Shown piece by piece: positions 8,145 to 16,323 of a stretch of 64,000 nt of DNA (positions are counted from its first letter, which is position 1; every line of letters starts with the position of its first letter). The position numbers were made by a program, and so were the translations under genes. Origin of the DNA: Clostridiales bacterium (lineage in GTDB: Bacteria > Bacillota > Clostridia > Lachnospirales > Lachnospiraceae); assembly GCA_021199255.1 (NCBI GenBank), contig JAJQIK010000018.1:88691-152690 (forward strand), in the 5' to 3' direction. The notes under the pieces are model-generated. The model was not told the DNA's origin. It saw only the letters and a program-made list of their open reading frames with translations, and ran no database searches.

Positions 8145-8957
8145 CTAGCTTTCTAATAACCGGGGGTGCAGTATCATCTGATAGACACTTTCTTCTGGGA
8201 TTCCCGCATTACAAATCGCAACAATCACATGCTCTCTATGAAGCTGTTCTCCACACTCTTCAATAATCATGCCGGGAAGCTCATAAGCGTTCAGCAGCCC
8301 TCTGTCTTTTCCAACGCTCTGATAAGGAATGGCATGATATTTATCCGGGCGGAAACAGGACGCCATGCTCCGCGCCAGTTTTTCACTGATCACGCTGACC
8401 GGCTCTCCACAGATGGGCTCCGCCAGATGATTCCCCGTATCCACTAAGGCTTTCACCCGGATTTCCTGCCCCATGTCCGGCACATAGATACGTACCGTCC
8501 TGAAACAGTCGCCCTTCCTGCTCCGCATCCATTTGATTATCCTGCCAAGAATCTTATATGCCAGATATCCTATCGCAAGCGTTAAGAACAGACTGCTTCT
8601 TCCCTTTAGAATCATTCTGATGCGGTTCAGAAGCCATATCATGACGCCGCCTAAAAAAAATCCACAGCAAGCCATCACAAGACTACTATGAATCAGCTTC
8701 CTTCCGCTATGCTCTCCGTAAGCAATACGCAGCATGCCCATACTGACAGGTATGGCGCTGATCAGCAGACGGATTCCTACCGTACCGGCCGGTATTACCA
8801 TTGCCATACAGCTTATTCCCGCTCCCACAGCCGCTCCCAGCCAGATCCTTTTATGCGTGGCAGTACATCTAAGAATCTGGCCCGCCAGCGACAGCAAATA
8901 AAAATTACTTGTCGCCTGCAAGAGAAAAACACTGTCAATATATAATTTGTAATACAC
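8145..8957 (-). CDS. spoIIGA: Sigma-E processing peptidase SpoIIGA
   Basis: Membrane aspartic protease that activates pro-SigE in the mother cell. The 270-residue protein has about five hydrophobic segments in its first 145 residues and a C-terminal protease domain with the catalytic LVDTGN (Asp173). The start is a GTG at 8955-8957, preceded by a GGGGG-type ribosome site six bases away. It is immediately upstream of sigE. A TATAAT box with a Spo0A-like heptamer about 21 bases further upstream suggests a Spo0A-activated promoter. Confidence 0.93.
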   Translation of the reverse strand: MYYKLYIDSVFLLQATSNFYLLSLAGQILRCTATHKRIWLGAAVGAGISCMAMVIPAGTVGIRLLISAIPVSMGMLRIAYGEHSGRKLIHSSLVMACCGFFLGGVMIWLLNRIRMILKGRSSLFLTLAIGYLAYKILGRIIKWMRSRKGDCFRTVRIYVPDMGQEIRVKALVDTGNHLAEPICGEPVSVISEKLARSMASCFRPDKYHAIPYQSVGKDRGLLNAYELPGMIIEECGEQLHREHVIVAICNAGIPEESVYQMILHPRLLES

Positions 8958-8981
8958 GATTCACCCCCGTTCTTCTGTTCT

Positions 8982-9015
8982 ATTATAGGAAAGGCCGGAT
9001 AAATATTCTGTCGTA
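8982..9015 (-). promoter_or_regulatory. Candidate Spo0A-controlled promoter of spoIIGA-sigE
   Basis: A perfect -10 TATAAT (8982-8987, minus strand) lacks a -35 at 17 bases. About 21 bases upstream, plus-strand TGTCGTA (9009-9015) differs from the Spo0A core TGTCGAA at one position. Bacillus spoIIG has a similar over-long spacing with a 0A box at the -35. The parallel is suggestive only. Confidence 0.4.
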
Positions 9016-9056
9016 ATCAGGGGGGCTTTCCATTATTTTTACAGACAGATAACAAC

Positions 9057-9083
9057 AAAAAACCACAGGATTTTCTCCTGTGG
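9057..9083 (-). terminator. Intrinsic terminator after ftsZ
   Basis: Read on the minus strand, CCACAGGA (pairing 9076-9083) and TCCTGTGG (pairing 9063-9070) form an eight-base stem followed by a run of six uracils. It lies 35 bases beyond the ftsZ stop and separates ftsZ from the spoIIGA promoter. Confidence 0.88.
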
Positions 9084-9117
9084 CCTTCTCTTCCTTATCT
9101 ATCTGCTATACTATCTG

Positions 9118-10347
9118 TTATTTACTTCTCAAAAAATCAGGGATTTTCAGGGATTTCTCTTCTACCGAGCTCTTAATATCCGCGGTTTTGTTAATGCCGC
9201 TGATAGGCTTAAGCGGCGTCTGCCCCGCTCCATGCCCGCCGGTGGGGATAGCCGTAACCGGCTGCTTGAGTCCTGCTCCGCCAGCCGCAAAACCGCCCAG
9301 CCCCGTACCTGTGGAAGTGCCCAGCGTGGATTTGCCCTGCAAAGAGGTAGGCGTTATGTATCCGCTCTTAAAGCCAAGGCCGCCCTGTCTGGCCGCTTTC
9401 TCCTCAATTCCGGTGGCAATAATGGTAATATTGCAGGTATCCGTCATATTGGCGTCATACATTGCGCCAAAAATGATATTCACATCATCGCCTGTCAGCT
9501 CCTGAACATAGCTTGCCGCATCGGAAGCGTCCGCTAAGGAAATATCTCCCGATACATTGATAATCACATGCGTAGCGCCGGAAATCGTAGTCTCCAGGAG
9601 AGGACTCTCCACTGCCATCTTAACCGCTTCGCTGGCTTTATCATCGCCCTTGCCCGTACCGATGCCGATGTGCGCGATACCCTTGTCCTTCATAACAGTC
9701 TGCACATCTGCGAAATCCAGATTAATCACGGAGGGAACGTTAATCAGGTCTGTAATACCCTGTACCGCCTGCTGTAATACCTCGTCGGCTTTCTTTAAGG
9801 CGTCCGGCATGGTTGTCCGCCTGTCAACAATCTCTAACAATTTATCGTTGGGAATCACAATCAGGGTGTCGACATTATCTTTGATCTTCTCAATTCCGGC
9901 CAGGGCATTGGTCATACGAGTCTTGGCCTCAAAGCGGAAGGGCTTCGTCACAACGCCCACCGTCAGAATCCCCATATCCTTGGCAAGCTTCGCTACGACA
10001 GGCGCCGCTCCCGTACCGGTGCCGCCGCCCATACCGCAGGTAACAAATACCATATCCGCGCCCTTTAGCGCAGCCGTCACCTCTTCCGAGCTCTCCTCCG
10101 CCGCTTTCTCACCGATCTCCGGCTTCGCGCCCGCGCCCAGACCCTTGGTCAGCTTCTCGCCTATCTGCAGCAAGGTAGGCGCCTTACATAACTGCAATGC
10201 CTGTTTATCCGTATTAATACCGATAAATTCAACCCCGTCTATCTCTTCATCAATCATTCTATTCACAGCATTATTGCCTGCCCCGCCCACACCGACTACG
10301 ATGATCTTAGCCGCAGACTCAGCATCATTTGACTTAATTTCAAGCAA
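9118..10347 (-). CDS. ftsZ: Cell division protein FtsZ
   Basis: Tubulin-like GTPase that forms the Z ring. Seen: [16 protein letters not shown] near the N-terminus, the tubulin signature GGGTGTG around residue 107, NLDFADV, and a conserved C-terminal tail (LKIPDFLRS) for FtsA/SepF-type partners. The frame is open to 10371, but an AGGAGG ribosome site ends seven bases before a TTG at 10345-10347 that gives the family start MLEIK, so I set 409 residues from TTG. It is the last gene of the dcw cluster, with its own promoter and a strong terminator. Confidence 0.96.
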   Translation of the reverse strand: MLEIKSNDAESAAKIIVVGVGGAGNNAVNRMIDEEIDGVEFIGINTDKQALQLCKAPTLLQIGEKLTKGLGAGAKPEIGEKAAEESSEEVTAALKGADMVFVTCGMGGGTGTGAAPVVAKLAKDMGILTVGVVTKPFRFEAKTRMTNALAGIEKIKDNVDTLIVIPNDKLLEIVDRRTTMPDALKKADEVLQQAVQGITDLINVPSVINLDFADVQTVMKDKGIAHIGIGTGKGDDKASEAVKMAVESPLLETTISGATHVIINVSGDISLADASDAASYVQELTGDDVNIIFGAMYDANMTDTCNITIIATGIEEKAARQGGLGFKSGYITPTSLQGKSTLGTSTGTGLGGFAAGGAGLKQPVTAIPTGGHGAGQTPLKPISGINKTADIKSSVEEKSLKIPDFLRSK

Positions 10348-10360
10348 GGTAATTCCTCCT
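10345..10360 (-). promoter_or_regulatory. Ribosome site that decides the TTG start of ftsZ
   Basis: GGAGG (10355-10359) is followed by a seven-base spacer and TTG (10345-10347). The in-frame ATG at 10371 has no ribosome site and would place the AGGAGG inside the coding region. Confidence 0.8.
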
Positions 10361-10388
10361 TTTATTCCCACATAAACTCATATAGACT

Positions 10389-10417
10389 ATCATATAATTA
10401 TTTTTTCAAATTCGCAA
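10389..10417 (-). promoter_or_regulatory. Promoter of ftsZ
   Basis: Minus-strand -35 TTGCGA (10412-10417) and -10 TATGAT (10389-10394) with a 17-base spacer, in the 128-base gap after ftsQ. This would allow ftsZ to be expressed apart from the upstream dcw genes. Confidence 0.55.
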
Positions 10418-10475
10418 CCCATTTTTTTGATTTTCGGATTTTATCTGTCAAACTTTCCATATTAATATGATTCCC

Positions 10476-11363
10476 TTATGGAGATTCCGTTATGGATTCT
10501 TCCATACCCGTTGAATCCTGCTCAAAGCTATAGGTTTTGGTGTCCTCGCTGTACTCCCGCATATCCAGAGTACCGCTTTTTCCCTCCAGCCCCGGCAGGA
10601 TATATTGCAGCTTCATGATTTTTTCATCGATATCCTGACTGTCTCCCAGCGCAATTCTGGCGTCGCCAAACACCAGCGTTACCTGATAATCCGAATCAAA
10701 ATAAATTTTATCCGCGGATAAATCATATTTATCCAACTGCTGCGTAATATTCAGAATCTCATCAAACACCTCCGGCTCTTCCACCGGAAGCGGCTCATGC
10801 AGAATCACATAGTCAAACTGCAGGCCGGTTACCTGCGGGATTCCCTGCGTCTCCTCTTCAGAAGTCTCCACCACAATGCCGTCCTTATCAAAATATACAT
10901 ACCGGCCCAGATAAGATACATATCCTGCCAGCGCTTTTTCATATACGGTAATCCGTATGGTATCCCTGGCCTCAATCGTCACGTCCATGGTCTGGATAAA
11001 GGGAATATCGTCAATTCCCTTATCCCGGTATTTTAAAGATAAAAACAGAGAATTGTTCCCATACCTGCCTCCCATGACCATTTCCACGATCTCTTCATCG
11101 GTATAATGGACGTTTCCCTCCACATGTACCGTGGTAACCGCATAGTTGGTAATGATATACGCGTATCCGCAGCCCAAAACAGTCAGAAGAAGAATCAGCG
11201 CCAGCAGGGAAATCAGGATTCGTCTGGATTTCCCAAACCGCACCTTCTCCTCCTGTTCTTTCCGCTTTGCCCTGCCCTTCTCCGGCCTGCCGGTTTCATT
11301 TTTCACCAGTCTCAGATTCGGATTTTTCTTCTTGACTTTCTTCCCTGTATTCCTGCCGCTCAT
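10476..11363 (-). CDS. ftsQ: Cell division protein FtsQ/DivIB
   Basis: A 295-residue bitopic division protein. A basic cytoplasmic N-terminus of about 48 residues rich in lysine and arginine is followed by one membrane helix (ILISLLALILLLTVLGC, about 49-70). A POTRA domain starts at VTTVHVEGNVHYTDEEI, and a beta domain follows. It recruits and stabilises FtsL/FtsB-type partners at the septum. Its place between murA and ftsZ in the dcw cluster matches that role. DivIB is the Gram-positive name. Confidence 0.88.
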   Translation of the reverse strand: MSGRNTGKKVKKKNPNLRLVKNETGRPEKGRAKRKEQEEKVRFGKSRRILISLLALILLLTVLGCGYAYIITNYAVTTVHVEGNVHYTDEEIVEMVMGGRYGNNSLFLSLKYRDKGIDDIPFIQTMDVTIEARDTIRITVYEKALAGYVSYLGRYVYFDKDGIVVETSEEETQGIPQVTGLQFDYVILHEPLPVEEPEVFDEILNITQQLDKYDLSADKIYFDSDYQVTLVFGDARIALGDSQDIDEKIMKLQYILPGLEGKSGTLDMREYSEDTKTYSFEQDSTGMEESITESP

Positions 11364-11426
11364 TTAGAAACCTCTTACCGCCTCTTGCCCGTTGGATACC
11401 GCGCTGTTTTCTCCCTCGGCTAAGAG

Positions 11427-12677
11427 CTATGCCGGTTCAATCTCTGCGCCCAGCTCCCTGAAGCTTGACACAATATCTTCATAGCCTCTGTCAATATAAT
11501 GGCGGTTGGTCACAATACTGGTGCCCTGGGCCGCCAGCCCCGCCGCCACCAGCGCAGCCCCGCCGCGCAGCTCTTCCGCCTGCACAATCGCGCCGTGGAG
11601 GCCGCCCCTGCCGCAGATATACGCCCGGTTCTCCCGCACGGTAATCTCCGCGCCCATTTTCCTGAGCTCCGGCACAATCCGAAAGCGGTTCTCAAACACT
11701 CTTTCCTCAATCCAGCCCGGCTGATCTGACACCGCCATAGCCACCATAAAAAGAGACTGCATATCGGTGGGAAATGCGGGATAGCAGCCGGTAACCAATT
11801 GGCCGCAGCCCGCCGGCTTTTTCCTGCACGTCACGAGTATCCCATTTTCCTCCAGAGTAAGCCCGGCGCCCATCCGCCGCGCCTGCAAGAGCACGCTTTC
11901 CATATGGGACACCGGCGCGCCCTGTAGAAACACCTGTCCGCCGGCGCACATACAGGCCGCCAGATAAGTACCCGCCGCAATCCGATCCGCCGGAACCCCA
12001 AAGCGAACCGGGAACAGTCTGTCTACTCCCTGAATCGTCAGGCAGCCAGACCCGATTCCCTCAATCTTTGCGCCTGCCCGCACCAGAAACTCACATAAGG
12101 TCTGAATCTCCGGCTCTCTGGCGGCAGGCTCAATCACCGTGGTTCCCTCCGCCAGCACTGCCGCCAGAATCAGGTTCTCCGTCACGCCTACGCTGATAAA
12201 GGGCAGTCTGTGGCGCGTCCCTTTCAGTCTGCCCGCATAAGCGGAAAAACCGTCTTCCCGCTCCTCCACCCTCACGCCCATATTGCGCAGGGAGCGCAGA
12301 TGCAGGTCGATAGGCCTTGCGCCGATCACACAGCCGCCCGGATACTCCATTTTCACGCCGCCCAGCCTTGCAAGCAGCGCCCCCAGAAGCATAATCGAGG
12401 AACGCATGACTCCTACGGAATCCGCGGGCATATCACATTCCGATAGCTGCTCCGTATTAATCCGTACCAGAGTTCCCTCTCTTACGACTTTACAGCCCAG
12501 GCTTTCCAACAATCTCAGCATATGGTACACATCCGAGATTTCCGGGCAATTTTCTATTTCACAAGTACCTTTTATCAAAAGCGTGGCCGCCAGGACAGGC
12601 AGCGACGCATTTTTTGACCCTTGTATCCTCGTCTGTCCTTCCAGACATTTCCCGCCATAGATACGAATAGCGTCCAT
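11427..12677 (-). CDS. murA: UDP-N-acetylglucosamine 1-carboxyvinyltransferase (MurA)
   Basis: First committed step of peptidoglycan synthesis: transfers enolpyruvate from PEP to UDP-GlcNAc. The 416-residue protein has the usual N-terminus (IQGSKNASLPVLAA) and the catalytic Cys116 in PGGCVIGARPIDLHL, the residue targeted by fosfomycin. The call is clear. In this cluster murA takes the slot between ftsW and ftsQ where murG is often found; murG, murC and murF are not in the window. Confidence 0.94.
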   Translation of the reverse strand: MDAIRIYGGKCLEGQTRIQGSKNASLPVLAATLLIKGTCEIENCPEISDVYHMLRLLESLGCKVVREGTLVRINTEQLSECDMPADSVGVMRSSIMLLGALLARLGGVKMEYPGGCVIGARPIDLHLRSLRNMGVRVEEREDGFSAYAGRLKGTRHRLPFISVGVTENLILAAVLAEGTTVIEPAAREPEIQTLCEFLVRAGAKIEGIGSGCLTIQGVDRLFPVRFGVPADRIAAGTYLAACMCAGGQVFLQGAPVSHMESVLLQARRMGAGLTLEENGILVTCRKKPAGCGQLVTGCYPAFPTDMQSLFMVAMAVSDQPGWIEERVFENRFRIVPELRKMGAEITVRENRAYICGRGGLHGAIVQAEELRGGAALVAAGLAAQGTSIVTNRHYIDRGYEDIVSSFRELGAEIEPA

Positions 12678-12747
12678 ATACTTACCTCAGATTTAAAATA
12701 TGACCTATTCTATCTATATGGTTTTTCAAACAAAAGTTATCTTGTCC

Positions 12748-13914
12748 TTATAAATCTTTTAACCGAATCCCCTTCGCCACGCTTAGGACAAGCCCGATCT
12801 CGATCAAAAGGAACATAACAGAGGAACCGCCGTAGCTGATAAACGGCAGGGAAATTCCGGTATTGGGGATAGTATTCGTAACCACCGCAATATTGAGGAT
12901 CACCTGAATGGCGATATGCCCCAATACGCCTACCACCAGAAGCGCCCCGAACAGATCCGGCGCGTTATTGGCAATAATCATGAAGCGCCAGATCAGCAGG
13001 ATAAACATCACAATCACCGCTATGCCGCCGAACAGCCCCAGTTCCTCGCAGATAATGGAAAAAATCATATCATTCTGAGCCTCCGGCAGAAATCCCAGCT
13101 TCTGCATACTCTGCCCCAGCCCCTTCCCCAATATGCCGCCGGAGCCGATGGCATATAGGGCCTGAATTGTCTGAAAGCCTTTGCCGCTGGCATAGGCAAA
13201 GGGGTCTAACCACGCCAGAATCCGCGCCCCACGGAAATTCAGGCTGTCCTCGGCTCCGGCCGCCATCTGCACGATGGCGAATACAATCGCCGCGGCGCCT
13301 GCCACCGCCAAAAGTCCCAGAATAATGAATCTTTTATACTCCGGAGAGGAAACGAATAACATCAGCACGGCAATCCCCATCACGATAATCGCCGAACTCA
13401 TATTATTGGTAATCTGCCAAATCATCAAGGCTATGGGCATCGGCGTCAGCAACACCATCCAGAAACCCCTTCTGCCCCGTATCCGCTTCCCCATGGTACA
13501 AATCATGCTCGCCAGGAACAAAATCATACACAGCTTCGCCACCTCCGCAGGCTGCAGGGAAATCGGGCCTATGTACAGCCAGCGCTTAGCGCCGCCCGCC
13601 TCATGTCCGAAGGGGATAATCAGCAGGATCAATACCACCGATACAATATAGCCGAGCACGGCAAACCGTTCCCAGAAATGATAGGGAATATTGGCCACAA
13701 TGATCATTGCGATCAAGCCCAGGATAGTGGCAAACAACTGCTTTTTCAGATAATAGGCGGAATCGCCGAAATCCAGATTGGCTTCATAAGAGCTGGTGGA
13801 ATACACCATAACCAGCCCGAACCCCAACAGGAACAGCACAATGAACAGCAAACTGTAATCCATAAAATTATCGCTATTCTGTTGTCTTTTGCGGGAAGCA
13901 TTTCTCTGCGCCAC
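12748..13914 (-). CDS. ftsW: Peptidoglycan glycosyltransferase FtsW (SEDS family)
   Basis: A 388-residue polytopic membrane protein of the SEDS family with about ten helices. The motifs MVYSTSSYEA near residue 37, GAKRWLYIGPISLQPAEVAK in the middle and NTGISLPFISYGGSS near residue 350 are diagnostic. It polymerises lipid II at the septum together with a class B PBP, two of which are encoded upstream. In spore-formers the same family includes SpoVE, and sequence alone does not separate the two roles. Only five bases separate it from murD. Confidence 0.9.
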   Translation of the reverse strand: MAQRNASRKRQQNSDNFMDYSLLFIVLFLLGFGLVMVYSTSSYEANLDFGDSAYYLKKQLFATILGLIAMIIVANIPYHFWERFAVLGYIVSVVLILLIIPFGHEAGGAKRWLYIGPISLQPAEVAKLCMILFLASMICTMGKRIRGRRGFWMVLLTPMPIALMIWQITNNMSSAIIVMGIAVLMLFVSSPEYKRFIILGLLAVAGAAAIVFAIVQMAAGAEDSLNFRGARILAWLDPFAYASGKGFQTIQALYAIGSGGILGKGLGQSMQKLGFLPEAQNDMIFSIICEELGLFGGIAVIVMFILLIWRFMIIANNAPDLFGALLVVGVLGHIAIQVILNIAVVTNTIPNTGISLPFISYGGSSVMFLLIEIGLVLSVAKGIRLKDL

Positions 13915-13919
13915 TTACC

Positions 13920-15281
13920 TTAATCCTCCAGCTTATTTACATACTCTTTAAACAGTTGACCTCTTACTTCATAATTGGGAAACATTCCCCAGCTTGCGCA
14001 TGCCGGAGAAAGCAGCACCGCGTCCCCGCTTACCGCGTTCCGGGTACAGATTTCAAGGGCTTCCTCAAAGGAGTCCGCCAGAATCACGTTCCCGATTCCA
14101 TGCTTTGCGGCGCACTCCGCAATCTTCTCCCGCGTCTGGCCAATCAGTACGAAGCATTTGACCTTGCCCTCAAAGGCCTCTATCCACTCGTCATATTCGC
14201 TCTGCTTATCGTAACCGCCGCCAATCAGCACCGTAGGCTTATTCATCGCCTTAATGCCCTGAATCGCCGCGTCGGGATTGGTTCCTTTGGAATCGTTATA
14301 GTAATCTACCCCTCTTTTCGTGGCCACGAACTCTATCCTGTGCTCTACCGCCTTAAACCGGCGCACAACAGAAAGTATCGTTTCCATGGGAACCCCCATA
14401 GCCCGGGTAATCGCAATAGCCGCCATCACATTTTCCACATTACAGGTTCCTACCAGCTTCATCTCATGAATATTCATAAGACGCGTCTTCTTTCCATCTA
14501 AAGCCTGAAAGATCTCCTCCCCCTCCTGATAGAAGCCCTCCTCCAGCGCTCTGGCGGAGGAAAACCATACCACGCGGGCATTGCATCTTTCCCCAAAAGC
14601 ACGGGTATAGACATTCTCATAATTTAACACGCAGACCTGCTCTTTGGTTTGATTACGGGTAATCGCCTCTTTCGCCGCCACATAATTCTCCATCGTATGA
14701 TGTCTGTTCAAATGATCCGGCGTAATATTTAAAATCGCCGACACATCAGGGCAGAACCGTTCTATGGTTTCCAGTTGAAAGCTGCTGATTTCAGCCACCG
14801 TCACAGTCTGTTGCGTGGCGTCCATGGCTGTCAAGGTATAGGGATTGCCGATATTGCCCACCACCTCCACATCGCCGCCGCAGGCCGCCATAATCTCTCC
14901 CACCAAGGTGGTCGTCGTGGTTTTGCCATTGGTGCCGGTAATGCCAATCACCCTGCCCTGGCCGATCTCATAGGCCAGTTCAATTTCCCCCCAGATTTTG
15001 ACGCCTCTTCTGCGAAACGCTTCCACAAATTCCGTATCCGCCGGCACACCGGGACTGAGTATCACCAATTCTACGGAAGCCTCCTCTTCTACGGGCAGCT
15101 TCCCGGTCATAATCCGGGTCATACTGCCTGCGGGAAGCTTCGCCGCTATCTCCTCCACGTTAAGCCTCTCATTCGCATCGAACAAAATCGGTTCCGCACC
15201 CTCATGCTCTAATGCCCGCACCGCTCCGATGCCGCTGATACCGGAGCCTACTACCAATACCTTCTTACCCTGTAAATCCAT
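13920..15281 (-). CDS. murD: UDP-N-acetylmuramoylalanine--D-glutamate ligase (MurD)
   Basis: Cytoplasmic Mur ligase adding D-glutamate to UDP-MurNAc-L-alanine. The 453-residue protein shows the N-terminal dinucleotide-like fold (VLVVGSGISGIGA), the ATP-binding GITGTNGKTTTT near residue 112, the central NITPDHLNRH and the C-terminal YNDSKGTNPDA. All are complete. It is located between mraY and ftsW in the dcw cluster. Confidence 0.95.
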   Translation of the reverse strand: MDLQGKKVLVVGSGISGIGAVRALEHEGAEPILFDANERLNVEEIAAKLPAGSMTRIMTGKLPVEEEASVELVILSPGVPADTEFVEAFRRRGVKIWGEIELAYEIGQGRVIGITGTNGKTTTTTLVGEIMAACGGDVEVVGNIGNPYTLTAMDATQQTVTVAEISSFQLETIERFCPDVSAILNITPDHLNRHHTMENYVAAKEAITRNQTKEQVCVLNYENVYTRAFGERCNARVVWFSSARALEEGFYQEGEEIFQALDGKKTRLMNIHEMKLVGTCNVENVMAAIAITRAMGVPMETILSVVRRFKAVEHRIEFVATKRGVDYYNDSKGTNPDAAIQGIKAMNKPTVLIGGGYDKQSEYDEWIEAFEGKVKCFVLIGQTREKIAECAAKHGIGNVILADSFEEALEICTRNAVSGDAVLLSPACASWGMFPNYEVRGQLFKEYVNKLED

Positions 15282-15345
15282 ATTCCTATGCCTTCCTGTC
15301 TTCTAACGTTACGCCGCCATCAGGCTTTCACCTTTCCAGCCTACC

Positions 15346-16302
15346 CTAAACGCCCATCAGCGCCACCAAACACAGCAGCGCCGTCACAATGGAAAATACG
15401 GCCACCACCCTTGTTTCAGACCAGCCGCACAATTCAAAATGATGGTGGATGGGCGCCATCTTAAAGATTCTCTTTCCTCCGGTCAGCTTAAAATAAGCGA
15501 CCTGCATAATCACGGAAACCACCTCTATCAGATAGATAAAGCCTACTATCACAATATACAGCGGCATCTGCATCATATAAGCCGCCGCCGCCACGAAGCC
15601 TCCCAACGCCAGCGAACCGGTATCTCCCATAAATACGCTGGCCGGATGGACATTAAACAGCAGAAAGCCCAGAAGCGCGCCTACCACCGCACAGGTAATG
15701 GGTTCTATTCCGCTTTCCGTGCCAATCGCCACAACGGTAAAAAAGGTGGCCACCAGAACGGTAACCGAGCTTGCCAGTCCGTCTAATCCGTCTGTAAAAT
15801 TCGTCCCGTTCACGGTACCAATCACCACAAAGAACAGAATCGGTATATTTGCCCAGCCAAAATCCAGATATACGCCGTCCATAAAGGGAACCTTCATGGC
15901 CAGCGACAGGTCTGTATAGTGCAGCAGATAAAACGCAAAAATACCCGTCACCAGAATCTGCAGCCCGAACTTCTGCCATGCCCGCAGCCCCATGGAACGC
16001 TTCAGCACTACCTTAATATAATCGTCCAGAAAACCAATCAGCCCAAATCCCAGCGTCAGGAACAAAATGGGAATGATCTTCGGATATTCCTTTACAAAAA
16101 GAAGCGAGGTCACCACCACGCTGAAAAGAATCAGAATCCCTCCCATCGTAGGCGTGCCATTCTTCTTCAGGTGGCTTTCCGGCCCTTCATCCCTGACCGT
16201 CTGCCCTACCTTCAGCCGCCGCAGAAACGGAATCACCACCGGTCCCAGAACCACACTGAGGGCAAAAGATATCAATACAGACAATAAAATCGTTGCGCTC
16301 AT
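15346..16302 (-). CDS. mraY: Phospho-N-acetylmuramoyl-pentapeptide transferase (MraY)
   Basis: Integral membrane enzyme that attaches the soluble UDP-MurNAc-pentapeptide to undecaprenyl phosphate to form lipid I. Seen: GPESHLKKNGTPTMGG near the N-terminus, the DDY pair (FLDDYIK), NFTDGLDGLA and the histidine cluster MAPIHHHFE near the C-terminus. The open frame starts seven codons earlier, but the ATG at 16300-16302 has a GGAGG ribosome site, giving 318 residues. Confidence 0.95.
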   Translation of the reverse strand: MSATILLSVLISFALSVVLGPVVIPFLRRLKVGQTVRDEGPESHLKKNGTPTMGGILILFSVVVTSLLFVKEYPKIIPILFLTLGFGLIGFLDDYIKVVLKRSMGLRAWQKFGLQILVTGIFAFYLLHYTDLSLAMKVPFMDGVYLDFGWANIPILFFVVIGTVNGTNFTDGLDGLASSVTVLVATFFTVVAIGTESGIEPITCAVVGALLGFLLFNVHPASVFMGDTGSLALGGFVAAAAYMMQMPLYIVIVGFIYLIEVVSVIMQVAYFKLTGGKRIFKMAPIHHHFELCGWSETRVVAVFSIVTALLCLVALMGV

Positions 16303-16323
16303 AACTCCTCCATCACCACACAT

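Noticed and set aside
9557-10375. A 272-codon plus-strand frame opposite ftsZ
   Set aside because: Antisense of the conserved GTPase domain; low-complexity Ser/Thr/Pro sequence.
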